A stretch of 30,088 nucleotides of DNA, taken from the NCBI RefSeq assembly GCF_943908415.1, contig NZ_CALTSY010000024.1, positions 1 through 30,088 of the forward strand, read 5' to 3'. Positions 1-7,663 of the stretch are shown one piece after another. Within the stretch, counting starts at the first letter, position 1; each line of letters starts with the position of its first letter. The translations under genes were made by a program, and so were the position numbers. Below the pieces are notes generated by a model. That model had not been told where the DNA came from. It made no database searches and saw only the letters and a program-made list of their open reading frames with translations. The stretch comes from an uncultured Anaerococcus sp. (GTDB lineage Bacteria > Bacillota > Clostridia > Tissierellales > Peptoniphilaceae).

Positions 1-14
1 ATACAAGAAAAAAA

Positions 15-53
15 GTGATGAGCAGAATGGATTTACCTATTCTGCAACATCAC
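15..53 (-). terminator. Intrinsic terminator of the Apf-like gene
   Basis: Seen: arms GTGATG and GCAGAAT pair with ATTCTGC and CATCAC around a short loop and one small internal bulge. On the minus strand the hairpin is followed by a run of seven T (14 down to 8). It lies 40 bases past the stop codon at 93, so it ends the minus-strand transcript of the wall protein gene. Confidence 0.85.
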
Positions 54-92
54 CTCCTGAATCTTAGTTTATATTATTTATTTTTATTTTTA

Positions 93-953
93 TTAATACC
101 AACCATTAGATGCCCAGAATTGTTGAGCTTGTTCCCATGATCCATATCTTTGTGCTACATAATTATCTGCTGCTGCTTCTTGCTCAGCAGGGCTTGCTCC
201 ATAGCTAACTAATGATGGATTAAGTTGGTATCTACCATAGTAACCACCAGCTGCATTGTAAGCTGTGTATGAACCACCTGATTCTCTTTGTGCTATCCAT
301 TCCTTAGCCCAGCTTGAAGAACCTTGTGAAGATGATTGTGCTTGTTGTTGAGCTGGTTGAGCTTGTTGTGGTTGTGAGTAAGTTTGTGTTGCTTGGTAAT
401 TTTGTCCGCTTACTTGTCCACTTTGAGTTTTTTGATTATTTGATGTTTGCTTTTGATTATTAGTTGCTGCTTTTTCTTCTCTAGCTTTTCTAAATGATTC
501 TAAAAGATTGTTATAAACATATCCCTCTTTATCATTTACTTTTACCTTTACATAACCATTGTTAGCTGTATCAAGAACTTCAACTTCTGTACCAGCTTTT
601 AGTACTTCAATTACATTTGAATCTAAATTGTCAGCATCTCTAAAGTTTGCATCAGAAACAAGTTTTGTTTCATCAAGAATGTTGAACCATTTACTAACAA
701 CATATCCATCTTTACCATCAAAGTTGATTTTTAACCAACTACCTTCTTCACCTATGATGTCATATGTATTTTCACTATTATTAATGACACCAATTACATT
801 GTCTCCCTCAGATGCTTCTGTTCTTACATTTACTCCAGAAGCTAAATCTTCATTAATAGATATTTTTGCTGCTTCAGAATTTTTAGCTCCAAGGCCAAAT
901 ACTGATGGTATTACTAGTGCTGCTGCAAGAGCGTACTTTCTTAAATTTTTCAT
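93..953 (-). CDS. Secreted SH3b-SH3b-Apf/lysozyme-like wall protein
   Basis: This 286-residue exported protein probably binds and remodels peptidoglycan. An N-terminal signal peptide (basic MKNLRKY, hydrophobic stretch, cleavage near the AxA-like end at about residue 29) is followed by two bacterial SH3 domains (roughly 30-90 and 97-153, the second ending in a KEGYVYNNLL motif). A Gln/Ser/Asn-rich linker (about 163-215) and a C-terminal domain of about 70 residues complete it. The tail has the RESGGSY motif, whose Glu is the likely catalytic acid of lysozyme-like transglycosylases, then GRYQL, and ends exactly in NGWY. That ending is typical of the aggregation-promoting-factor (Apf) family of lactobacilli. 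The start at 953 is chosen because AAAGGA lies about 7 bases upstream; an in-frame ATG at 974 has no good ribosome site and would put extra residues before the signal peptide. Monocistronic. The enzymatic activity is inferred, and some Apf-type proteins have structural roles. Confidence 0.85.
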   Translation of the reverse strand: MKNLRKYALAAALVIPSVFGLGAKNSEAAKISINEDLASGVNVRTEASEGDNVIGVINNSENTYDIIGEEGSWLKINFDGKDGYVVSKWFNILDETKLVSDANFRDADNLDSNVIEVLKAGTEVEVLDTANNGYVKVKVNDKEGYVYNNLLESFRKAREEKAATNNQKQTSNNQKTQSGQVSGQNYQATQTYSQPQQAQPAQQQAQSSSQGSSSWAKEWIAQRESGGSYTAYNAAGGYYGRYQLNPSLVSYGASPAEQEAAADNYVAQRYGSWEQAQQFWASNGWY

Positions 954-998
954 TATATATCCTTTCATAGCCATATAGGCTTTCTTTTTTAAATTTAA

Positions 999-1027
999 AT
1001 TATAAACAAATTAACTTTACTTGTAAC
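999..1027 (-). promoter_or_regulatory. Promoter of the Apf-like gene
   Basis: Seen on the minus strand: a perfect TATAAT (1004 to 999) with GTTACA (1027 to 1022, 4 of 6 matches to TTGACA) at 17-base spacing. This gives a leader of roughly 40 bases before the ATG at 953. The -35 lies inside the dyad at 1021-1038. Confidence 0.55.
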
Positions 1028-1038
1028 AAAGGTTACAA
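1021..1038. promoter_or_regulatory. Perfect dyad overlapping the -35 (candidate operator)
   Basis: Seen: TTGTAAC, four bases, then GTTACAA, a perfect 7-bp inverted repeat. It covers the inferred -35 hexamer of the wall protein gene, the usual place for a repressor or wall-stress regulator to act. The regulator is unknown. The direct-repeat WalR consensus (TGTWAH-N5-TGTWAH) is not matched. Confidence 0.5.
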
Positions 1039-1342
1039 AATATTAACAACTCGTTTTTACAAGACTTATTATAGTTCCTAATTGTGTATAAATTATGTAG
1101 ATTTATATTTTTTTATTTTTTTCTTTACTTTAAGTTCAAATGTTGAAATATCGATAATTATATAAGGAAATGTGACTAATAAAGGGAAAACAATTGTAAG
1201 AGAAATTGAATTTATCCCTCATATTTCATTACTATTTTCATAATTTATAGTTTTATGTAAATTAAAAAAAGAAATTTTATGACTCTTTAGGTAACTAAAT
1301 TGTTACAACTTATATATTTTCTCATGATTAAGGCCTTTAAAT
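1039..1342. other. AT-rich intergenic stretch without a gene
   Basis: This is the middle of the 448-base divergent gap between the Apf-like gene and ddl. I see no credible reading frame with a ribosome site, no tRNA and no convincing riboswitch fold. It contains a second, looser GTAAC/GTTAC dyad (1291-1306, six-base spacer) and a TATCGATA palindrome near 1149. The length suggests regulatory content for one of the flanking units, but nothing more specific can be supported. Confidence 0.4.
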
Positions 1343-1371
1343 TTGCTGACTTTTTTTATATGTAGTAAAAT
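1343..1371 (+). promoter_or_regulatory. Probable promoter of ddl-murF-pfkB
   Basis: Seen: TTGCTG (1343-1348), 17 bases, then TAAAAT (1366-1371). The -10 matches 5 of 6 and the -35 only 3 of 6. Transcription would begin near 1378, leaving a short leader with a GAAAGTGAG ribosome site before ATG 1402. Confidence 0.4.
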
Positions 1372-1401
1372 TTTATATATTAAGATGAAAGTGAGTAATA
1401 T

Positions 1402-2439
1402 ATGATAAATGTTTATCTACTCTGTGGTGGACCTTCTAGTGAGCACGATATTTCATTAAGAAGCGCCCTAAACATCAGTAAGAATTTAAGTAATGAAAAA
1501 TATAATAGCAAAATAGTATATATAGATAAAAATGGAGCTTTCTCCAAGCCTTACTCTCCTATGGATACAGATGATGAATTTGATCTAGTTAAAGAGACAA
1601 ATACTAATAAGGCTCAATCAATAGCAGATTTTTTATATGATATAAAGGAATCTTCACCTGAAAATACAATTATAATACCTGCTATCCATGGTACCTATGG
1701 TGAAGATGGTACTATCCAAGGATTTTTAGACTGCATTGGATATCCTTATATAGGTAACGGTCTTCTATCTTCAGCTATTTGTATGGATAAGGTAACAACT
1801 AACGATATTTTTGAAAAGAATAAAATCTCTCAAGCTAAATACCTTTATACATATAAAGAAGGATTTGATGATGATTTTGTAAATAAATGTATAAGTGAAA
1901 TAGGCTTGCCCTTAATAGTAAAACCTTCTGCCAACGGCTCATCTGTAGGCGTTAGTAAGGTTGAGGATAAAGAGCAACTAACAGAAGCTATAAGCGAGGC
2001 CTTCAAATACGATGAAAAAATCTTAATAGAAGAGCTAATAGATGGACAAGAAATTGAAATAGCCATTATTGGAGAAGGTGATAATATAGATGCTTCTTAT
2101 CCAGCAGCCTATATTACCAATCATAAATTTTTAGATTATGATGCAAAATACTTTGATAAAGAAACTATAGAACAAATCCCTTATCAAATGGATAAGAAAG
2201 ACCAAGCTAGGGCAATTGATTTTGCTAAAGAATGCTATAAGGCAGCAGGTTGCCATGGATTTGCCCGTGTAGATATATTTTATACCAAGGATCATGAGTT
2301 TTTCGTAAATGAAATTAATACTTTCCCTGGCTTTACCCCATCTTCATTTTTTGCAAGGCTTGCTATGCTAATGTATGATGAGTCTTTTGGATTTGTATTA
2401 GATAAATTAATAGAAGATGGTTTTAGGAGATTTAAATGA
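1402..2439 (+). CDS. ddl: D-alanine--D-alanine ligase
   Basis: Cytosolic ATP-grasp enzyme that joins two D-alanines for the peptidoglycan stem peptide. Seen in its 345 residues: GPSSEHDIS (10-18) of the N-terminal domain, HGTYGEDGTIQG (96-107), the ATP-binding segment LIVKPSANGSSVGVSKV (171-187), and the Mg-binding RVDIF (289-293) and NEINTFPG (303-310). The omega loop reads DYDAKY (245-250). Tyr at this place is typical of D-Ala-D-Ala ligases rather than the His found in D-Ala-D-Lac ligases of the VanA type, so ordinary vancomycin-sensitive precursors are expected (inference). The length is normal. Its stop overlaps the murF start (ATGA at 2436-2439), so the two are translationally coupled. 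Confidence 0.96.
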   Translation: MINVYLLCGGPSSEHDISLRSALNISKNLSNEKYNSKIVYIDKNGAFSKPYSPMDTDDEFDLVKETNTNKAQSIADFLYDIKESSPENTIIIPAIHGTYGEDGTIQGFLDCIGYPYIGNGLLSSAICMDKVTTNDIFEKNKISQAKYLYTYKEGFDDDFVNKCISEIGLPLIVKPSANGSSVGVSKVEDKEQLTEAISEAFKYDEKILIEELIDGQEIEIAIIGEGDNIDASYPAAYITNHKFLDYDAKYFDKETIEQIPYQMDKKDQARAIDFAKECYKAAGCHGFARVDIFYTKDHEFFVNEINTFPGFTPSSFFARLAMLMYDESFGFVLDKLIEDGFRRFK

Positions 2440-3815
2440 TTAAAAGAAGTCTAGGTCAGATTGCCCATATGATTGGAGGAAAGCTTTCTGATGAAAATTT
2501 TAAGGATCTAGTAATCGAAGGAATTTCTACAGATTCTAGAACTATAAGTAAAAATAACCTATATATCCCCCTTGTAGGTGAAGTTTTTGACGGAAGAATT
2601 TTCATAAAGGAATGTGAGGATAAGGGAGCAAGTGCATTTTTTATTGATAATGAATATGATATTAAGAAAAATATAAACATTCCTTATATAAGGGTAGAAG
2701 ATACAGAAGAGGCCCTTAGAGATTTAGCTAGAGCCTATAGAGATGAGCTTGATATTAAGATAATAGGAATCACAGGTTCTAATGGTAAAACTACCACCAA
2801 AGACCTATTAAGCTCTGTCTTAAGTAAGAAATATAAAGTTCAAAAGACAATAGGAAATCTTAACAATCAAATAGGCGTTCCTAAGACAATACTAAGCCTT
2901 GAAGAAGATACTCAAATAGGAGTAATAGAACTTGGGACAGATAACTTTGGAGATATATCTCTTACTACAAGCATTGCAAAGCCAGATATAGCTGCAATTT
3001 TAAATATAGGAGACAGTCATCTTCATAATCTAAAAACTCGTGAAGGTATAGCTAAAGCCAAGATGGAGATTACTGAAGGCTTAAGTAAAGATGGGATATT
3101 TATCTACAATATAGATGACCCTATTCTTAAAAAGATAGTTCCAACTTATGACTTAGATCAAAAAGTTATGACCTTTGGAACAGATCCTAGTGCAGATTTT
3201 GTAATAGAAAAAATTGAAACTAAGGCAAATGAAGTAAGATTTAAAAACAAAGATAATATATACACAGTTCCACTTTTAGGTGATCATCAAATATATAATG
3301 GTGGTTTTGCAGCTATGGTAGGAGAAATCCTAGGCGTAGACTATAAGCAAATAAACTTGGGCCTAGAAGAGGCCACTACAAGCTCAAATAGGTCCACTAT
3401 TTTACAGCTAGATGGTTTTGATATACTTGATGACTCATATAAGTCTAATCCACAAGCCCTACTAACAGGACTTAATACAAGCTATATGCTAGGAGGCTAC
3501 AAAAATAAGATCGTAGTATTAGGAGATATGCTTGAACTAGGAGATGATGAAGTAAAACTACACTATGAGGCAGGAGCTAATATAGATCCAAATCAGATTC
3601 ATTACTGTCTTTTCTATGGACCACTAGCTAAAAACATGTATGAAGGAGCCTTAGAAAACTTCCCAAAATCAAGATTATTTTACTTTGAAAACAAAGCAGA
3701 TGTATGCGATAAGCTAAAGCAACTTATTACTAAATCAACTTTAGTTTTTGTAAAAGGATCAAATGGCATGCACATGGAAGAAATAATTGAATGTGTTAGA
3801 AAACTAAAACTATAA
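2436..3815 (+). CDS. murF: UDP-MurNAc-tripeptide--D-Ala-D-Ala ligase
   Basis: Cytosolic Mur ligase that attaches the D-Ala-D-Ala made by the upstream Ddl to UDP-MurNAc-tripeptide. Seen in its 459 residues: the P-loop ITGSNGKTT (112-120), NLNNQIGVPKT (141-151), ELGTDNFGDI (165-174), NIGDSHLHNL (190-199), REGIAKAKMEI, which holds the lysine that is carbamylated in Mur ligases, LGDHQIYN (291-298), DDSYKSNPQ (332-340) and VLGDMLELG (361-369). Two motifs depart from the common form: DDSYNANP is here DDSYKSNP and ELGM is ELGT. The enzyme is otherwise full length with three domains. It overlaps ddl by four bases and is followed nine bases later by a pfkB-family gene. Confidence 0.95.
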   Translation: MIKRSLGQIAHMIGGKLSDENFKDLVIEGISTDSRTISKNNLYIPLVGEVFDGRIFIKECEDKGASAFFIDNEYDIKKNINIPYIRVEDTEEALRDLARAYRDELDIKIIGITGSNGKTTTKDLLSSVLSKKYKVQKTIGNLNNQIGVPKTILSLEEDTQIGVIELGTDNFGDISLTTSIAKPDIAAILNIGDSHLHNLKTREGIAKAKMEITEGLSKDGIFIYNIDDPILKKIVPTYDLDQKVMTFGTDPSADFVIEKIETKANEVRFKNKDNIYTVPLLGDHQIYNGGFAAMVGEILGVDYKQINLGLEEATTSSNRSTILQLDGFDILDDSYKSNPQALLTGLNTSYMLGGYKNKIVVLGDMLELGDDEVKLHYEAGANIDPNQIHYCLFYGPLAKNMYEGALENFPKSRLFYFENKADVCDKLKQLITKSTLVFVKGSNGMHMEEIIECVRKLKL

Positions 3816-3824
3816 GGAGTAAAT

Positions 3825-4757
3825 ATGATATATACAGTAACCCTAAATCCTTCAATAGACTTATTCGCAGAGTTCGATGAGCTAGTTTTAGGTGAACGTA
3901 ATAATATTAAATACGAAAGATCCTTACCTGGTGGAAAGGCGATAAATGTATCTCGTGTCCTATCTACCCTTAGGATTCCAACAATAGCCACAGGTTTTGT
4001 AGGCGGATTTCAAGGTCAGTTTATTAAAGAGTGGCTACAAAAAGAAGATATTACCACAGACTTTGTAAATATAAAAAGTGTAAATAGAACAAATATTAAA
4101 ATTTTTGAAAACAATAGGGAAACCATGATAAACTTTCCTGGTCCTACAATCTCAGCTGATGAAGTAAATGAGCTTCTTTATTACTTATCAAGAGTTCGTG
4201 AAGGAGATACTATAATCTTTGGCGGTTCTGTTCCACCAATGGAAAAAGAAATGGATGATGACATATATGACAGGTTACTTTCTATTGCTCGCAGCAATAA
4301 AGCAGATTTTGTCGCTGACGTTCCTGGTAAGTACCTATTAAATATGGTTAAGGAAGAGCCTCTACTTATTAAACCAAACGGCGAGGATATAGAAGAGATA
4401 TTTAATGTAGTAATAGATGATAAATATGACTATATACCTTATGGTAAGAAGTTAAGAGATATGGGTGCTAAGAATGTTATAATTTCTTATGGTGCTCAAG
4501 GTTCTATGCTCTTTACAGAAGATAAGGTCTATGCTTCAAATAATATAGATGATGGTAGAGATATAATAAACACAGTAGCATGCCGTGATTCAATGATAGC
4601 AGGTTTCCTTGGAAATATGGTAAAGGATAATGACCCTGTTGAGGCTTATAAGCTTGCAGTAGCAGCTGCCTCAGCAACAGCAAGGGTTAAGGACTTGCCA
4701 AGCCATGATCAAATTATGGAAATGTTAGATCTAGTTGAGATAGAAGAAATAGAATAA
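3825..4757 (+). CDS. PfkB-family sugar-phosphate kinase (1-phosphofructokinase / tagatose-6-P kinase type)
   Basis: Cytosolic ribokinase-fold kinase; the family phosphorylates fructose-1-phosphate or tagatose-6-phosphate with ATP. Seen in its 310 residues: MIYTVTLNPSID at the start, GGKAINVSRVL (36-46, usually GGKGINVSRVL), GFVGGFQG (57-64), NFPGP (103-107), FGGSVPP (132-138) and KPNGED (183-188). The signature around the catalytic base reads NTVACRDSMIAGF instead of the usual NxVGAGDSMVAGF. Asp255 is kept, but the GAG that forms the phosphate-binding anion hole is ACR. Start ATG 3825 follows AAGGAG. No PTS fructose genes or FruR regulator are nearby; the gene is last in the ddl-murF operon. 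The substrate is not certain, and the altered motif makes normal activity uncertain. Confidence 0.85.
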   Translation: MIYTVTLNPSIDLFAEFDELVLGERNNIKYERSLPGGKAINVSRVLSTLRIPTIATGFVGGFQGQFIKEWLQKEDITTDFVNIKSVNRTNIKIFENNRETMINFPGPTISADEVNELLYYLSRVREGDTIIFGGSVPPMEKEMDDDIYDRLLSIARSNKADFVADVPGKYLLNMVKEEPLLIKPNGEDIEEIFNVVIDDKYDYIPYGKKLRDMGAKNVIISYGAQGSMLFTEDKVYASNNIDDGRDIINTVACRDSMIAGFLGNMVKDNDPVEAYKLAVAAASATARVKDLPSHDQIMEMLDLVEIEEIE

Positions 4758-4761
4758 AAAT

Positions 4762-4816
4762 AAGCTGGTAGATGATTTTAAAACTTTCTTAAAAATATGA
4801 AATCATCTACCAGCTT
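4762..4816. terminator. Bidirectional intrinsic terminator, 17-bp stem
   Basis: Seen: 4762-4778 pairs perfectly with 4800-4816 (17 bp, core AGCTGGTAGATGATTT) around a 21-base loop. The plus side is followed by a T run (4815-4821) and the minus side by TTATTTTTATT. It ends ddl-murF-pfkB on the plus strand and the small membrane protein gene (stop at 4823) on the minus strand. Confidence 0.9.
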
Positions 4817-4822
4817 TTTTTA

Positions 4823-5107
4823 TTAATTTTTCAAATAATTTTTTATTATATGTATAAAATAACATAAAGTCAAAAATCCTAGCACTCCTCCTATAATCCT
4901 CTTTGTTAATCCAACTTCTTTAATTAATATACTATAGCTAAAAAGAGAAATTATAGCAATGGTAAATACTATGATAACTATTATCCTACTTACGCTTATT
5001 GTAAGTGTAGAGGATTTTTTGCTAAAAGATTTATCTAATGCTATTCTAAAGAATCTTTGAAAAATAACGGCTACAATTAGATAAATAACTAAATTTATAA
5101 AATTCAT
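4823..5107 (-). CDS. Small membrane protein, unknown function
   Basis: I do not recognise this 94-residue protein. Three hydrophobic segments are visible (about 4-20, 41-62 and 70-88), separated by a basic loop (KSFSKKSS, around 25-33) and ending in a Lys-rich tail (KNYLKN). It has no cysteine pair or catalytic motif. ATG 5107 is preceded by GGAG about eight bases upstream, which supports translation. It lies downstream of the uridine phosphorylase terminator in the same direction, so it either has its own promoter, which I cannot see clearly, or depends on readthrough. It shares its terminator with the convergent pfkB operon. Confidence 0.65.
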   Translation of the reverse strand: MNFINLVIYLIVAVIFQRFFRIALDKSFSKKSSTLTISVSRIIVIIVFTIAIISLFSYSILIKEVGLTKRIIGGVLGFLTLCYFIHIIKNYLKN

Positions 5108-5125
5108 ATCAATACTCCAAAAAAT

Positions 5126-5164
5126 AGATGGTCTAAGAAATACTCACATATACTTTGACCATCT
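5126..5164 (-). terminator. Intrinsic terminator of the GntR-ABC-udp operon
   Basis: Seen: AGATGGTC (5126-5133) pairs with GACCATCT (5157-5164). On the minus strand the stem is followed by ATTTTTTG. It lies just past the udp stop at 5175 and just before the ribosome site of the next minus-strand gene. Confidence 0.75.
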
Positions 5165-5174
5165 TTTAATCTAA

Positions 5175-5951
5175 CTATTTTTTATCTTTATCTATCCTAA
5201 TAAGTTCACGCAAAGCCTCTATAGCAACCTTGATTGCTATTTCTGTATCATGAACTACAGGGTTTTCTAAGCCCTTTTTTTCTCTTTCTTGATTAGCTAC
5301 TACTAAAAAGCAAGATCCGCATCTAACACCCAGATAATTGGCAACTGTAAATAGAGCTGCTGATTCCATTTCGCTTGCAAGTGTACCAAGCCTTAGCCAT
5401 GCATTCCATCTATTTTCTAGCTCATAAGAAACAGGCATCTTCTCTGGTTCGTGTTGACCATAAAATGAATCCTTACATTGAACTACACCTACATGACTTT
5501 CTAAATTTAATTTATTTGATGCATGCTTTAAGGCACTTGTGACCTCAAAATTACTCACTGCTGGAAACTCTATTGGTGCATACTCGCGACTAGTACCTTC
5601 TGCCCTTATAGCTGCATTTGCTATAACAACATCACCACTTTTTACATCTTCTTGCATACCACCGCATGTCCCTATCCTTACAAAGCTATGGGCTCCAATC
5701 TTCGTAAGTTCTTCCATAGCTATAGCAGCAGAAGGACCACCTATACCAGTAGATGTTACAGAAACTTTTACTCCATCAAGACTGCCTGTATAGGTCACAT
5801 ATTCACGATTATCTCCTACAAGTTTTGCATCTTCAAAATGTGCGGCTATCTTTTCGCATCTTTTAGGATCTCCAGGTAATATTAAATATTCACCTATATC
5901 CTCTGCTCCTAGACCGATATGATATTGCTTGTTATCTTCACTGTAATTCAT
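5175..5951 (-). CDS. udp: Uridine phosphorylase
   Basis: Cytosolic enzyme that splits uridine with phosphate into uracil and ribose-1-phosphate. Seen in its 258 residues: the NP/UDP family N-terminus GLGAEDIGEYLILPGDPKR, the phosphate-site STGIGGPSAAIAMEEL, RIGTCGGMQ, SFYGQH, and the ribose-binding EMESAALF segment. The SFYGQHEP region and close overall agreement with bacterial Udp favour uridine over purine nucleosides. ATG 5951 follows CGGAGA. It sits 17 bases after the dCMP deaminase gene and is the last gene of a five-gene minus-strand operon, so pyrimidine salvage is tied to a GntR-controlled ABC module. The length is normal. Confidence 0.93.
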   Translation of the reverse strand: MNYSEDNKQYHIGLGAEDIGEYLILPGDPKRCEKIAAHFEDAKLVGDNREYVTYTGSLDGVKVSVTSTGIGGPSAAIAMEELTKIGAHSFVRIGTCGGMQEDVKSGDVVIANAAIRAEGTSREYAPIEFPAVSNFEVTSALKHASNKLNLESHVGVVQCKDSFYGQHEPEKMPVSYELENRWNAWLRLGTLASEMESAALFTVANYLGVRCGSCFLVVANQEREKKGLENPVVHDTEIAIKVAIEALRELIRIDKDKK

Positions 5952-5968
5952 AATATCTCCGTTTGAGC

Positions 5969-6415
5969 TTAGATTTCCTCATCCAACATAATCTGCCTAT
6001 GTTCTATATTATTGCGATCTAAAAGCTCTAGGGCATAGTCGTCTACCCTGTAAGCTTCTTTATAATAAATTTTACTAATGCCTGCTTGAATTAGACTCTT
6101 TGTACAATTTAAACAAGGGAAGTGGCTTACATAGCAAATACAATCTTTTACAGAAATGCCTTCCTTAGCACAGTACAATAATGCATTCATCTCCGCATGT
6201 ATAGTTGCTATGCAGTGACCATCACGCATAGTATGACCTATTTCATCGCAATGAGGATTGCCCTTTATAGAACCATTATACCCTGTTGTTACAATTCTAT
6301 TATCATCATTGACAATAACACATCCAACATAGGCCCTATCACAGGTACCTCTTTGGGATACTGTTACTGCAAGTTTCATAAAATACTCATCCCAAGTCAA
6401 ACGATCTTTTGCCAT
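5969..6415 (-). CDS. dCMP deaminase (ComEB/Dcd family)
   Basis: Zinc-dependent cytidine/deoxycytidylate deaminase-family protein, 148 residues, probably converting dCMP to dUMP for thymidylate supply. Seen: the zinc ligands and proton shuttle in HAEMNALL (His73, Glu75) and PCLNC (Cys101, Cys104). GYNGSIKGNPHCDEIGH upstream of them is characteristic of the dCMP deaminase/ComEB branch rather than free cytidine deaminase. ATG 6415 follows AGGAG. It lies 12 bases after the ABC permease gene and 17 before udp, so the two nucleotide-salvage enzymes are adjacent and co-transcribed. Allosteric control by dCTP/dTTP is known in the family but not visible here. Confidence 0.9.
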   Translation of the reverse strand: MAKDRLTWDEYFMKLAVTVSQRGTCDRAYVGCVIVNDDNRIVTTGYNGSIKGNPHCDEIGHTMRDGHCIATIHAEMNALLYCAKEGISVKDCICYVSHFPCLNCTKSLIQAGISKIYYKEAYRVDDYALELLDRNNIEHRQIMLDEEI

Positions 6416-6427
6416 AAACTCTCCTAT

Positions 6428-7663
6428 CTAAAATTTAAGTCTTATCTTAAATAGGATATCAAATAGTTTTGTTCCAATCAATAGCCCTAATCCATATATG
6501 ATAAGATTTAATATAATCATGCTATAGTTACTTATAACATCTGAAAATACTAGGTAGAATATTCCTGCAAAGCTAAATATAGCACATATTTTTGTAAATT
6601 TTTCTATAGGCTTTGATATAATCATATAGCCAGATTTTTCAGAACTTACTTTTTGATTGACCATATAAGCAAGTATAGCTATTAATATAGCTATGACCAT
6701 AAAGCTAATCAGATAGTCATATTTCACGTCAACATTGCTTAAGGAAATAAATGGTTTTACAAAATTAGGAAGATTATCTTTAAATGAGCCATATTTATCG
6801 TCTAATATAGATGCATAACTATCGCTAAATAAAGAAATGATAACATTTAAATTTAGAAATATTAAATCTATTCCAGCAAGGGCTATGATTCCAAGACCTA
6901 TATGTCCTATAAAATTACCTGCAATCATACCTGTAGAGACTGCTATTGTACTTGCCCCAAGTATAACTAGAATCATCTTTAATATCTTATCCCCAACAAG
7001 ACTCATATCAGCCACATCAGAAAAGGCTGATGATTTTAGGCTTATAAAGCTTATCAAAAAGTTGACTAATAAGATTCCTAGACCAAGCAAAAAGACTATA
7101 AGAGATTTCATCCAAACTTCATCTTGCTTTTTCCATGGGAACATACTTGTGAACTCACTATAAGCTAAGCATTGTTCTAGAGAAGTTATTAAAAGAGCAG
7201 TTATAGCTACAAATATGATTATAGGCGCTAATAAGTTGCTTGCAAAATAGTTAGCCATACCCTCTTTAGAAGTAAGCTCTGATGCATATTCATAATCTTG
7301 TATAGGTGATAATAAATCATAGTATAAGTCACTATTATTTGTCTCATCGAAACCTTCAATATCAGAAAACCATGCATCTTCACTATATCTTTCATATTTA
7401 ATCTTATACTTACTTGCATATCTCTTAGATATTTCCTCTGCTTCATCCATATAAGCTTTATCTAATTTGTCGCCAGCTTTAGGTTTAGCAATATTTACCT
7501 TAGTAGCCATAGTTTCTACTGACTCTCTTAGGCTTTTTTCATTTGATTTAATCTGATTTCTAACAGCAAGTCCATTGAGCAAGACAGTTAATATTGTAAA
7601 TAAGATTATCCAAAGAGAAAATCTTTTCCAAATAACCTTAAATAATTTCTTTAAATCATTCAT
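6428..7663 (-). CDS. ABC-2-type permease with large extracytoplasmic loop
   Basis: Membrane partner of the ATPase encoded just upstream (ATG 7663 overlaps the ATPase stop by eight bases). Its 411 residues hold about eight hydrophobic segments (approx. 16-34, 140-164, 184-208, 228-250, 253-280, 316-336, 358-377, 380-402). Between segments 1 and 2 lies a loop of about 105 residues rich in Lys, Glu and Tyr, probably outside the cell. This is the arrangement of ABC-2/YtrC-like exporters that accompany YtrA-type regulators. The substrate cannot be read from sequence. The likely job is export of, or defence against, an envelope-active compound, by analogy with ytr-like operons (inference). Confidence 0.75.
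   Translation of the reverse strand: MNDLKKLFKVIWKRFSLWIILFTILTVLLNGLAVRNQIKSNEKSLRESVETMATKVNIAKPKAGDKLDKAYMDEAEEISKRYASKYKIKYERYSEDAWFSDIEGFDETNNSDLYYDLLSPIQDYEYASELTSKEGMANYFASNLLAPIIIFVAITALLITSLEQCLAYSEFTSMFPWKKQDEVWMKSLIVFLLGLGILLVNFLISFISLKSSAFSDVADMSLVGDKILKMILVILGASTIAVSTGMIAGNFIGHIGLGIIALAGIDLIFLNLNVIISLFSDSYASILDDKYGSFKDNLPNFVKPFISLSNVDVKYDYLISFMVIAILIAILAYMVNQKVSSEKSGYMIISKPIEKFTKICAIFSFAGIFYLVFSDVISNYSMIILNLIIYGLGLLIGTKLFDILFKIRLKF

Noticed and set aside
48..60. AGGAGGTGATG on the minus strand, resembling a ribosome site and start
   Set aside because: The ATG directly abuts the Shine-Dalgarno-like bases, the frame stops after four more codons, and the stretch is part of the terminator stem.
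1021..1038. GlnR/TnrA box (TGTNA-N7-TNACA)
   Set aside because: The dyad has TGTAA-N6-TTACA, one base short of the family spacing, and neither neighbour is a nitrogen gene.
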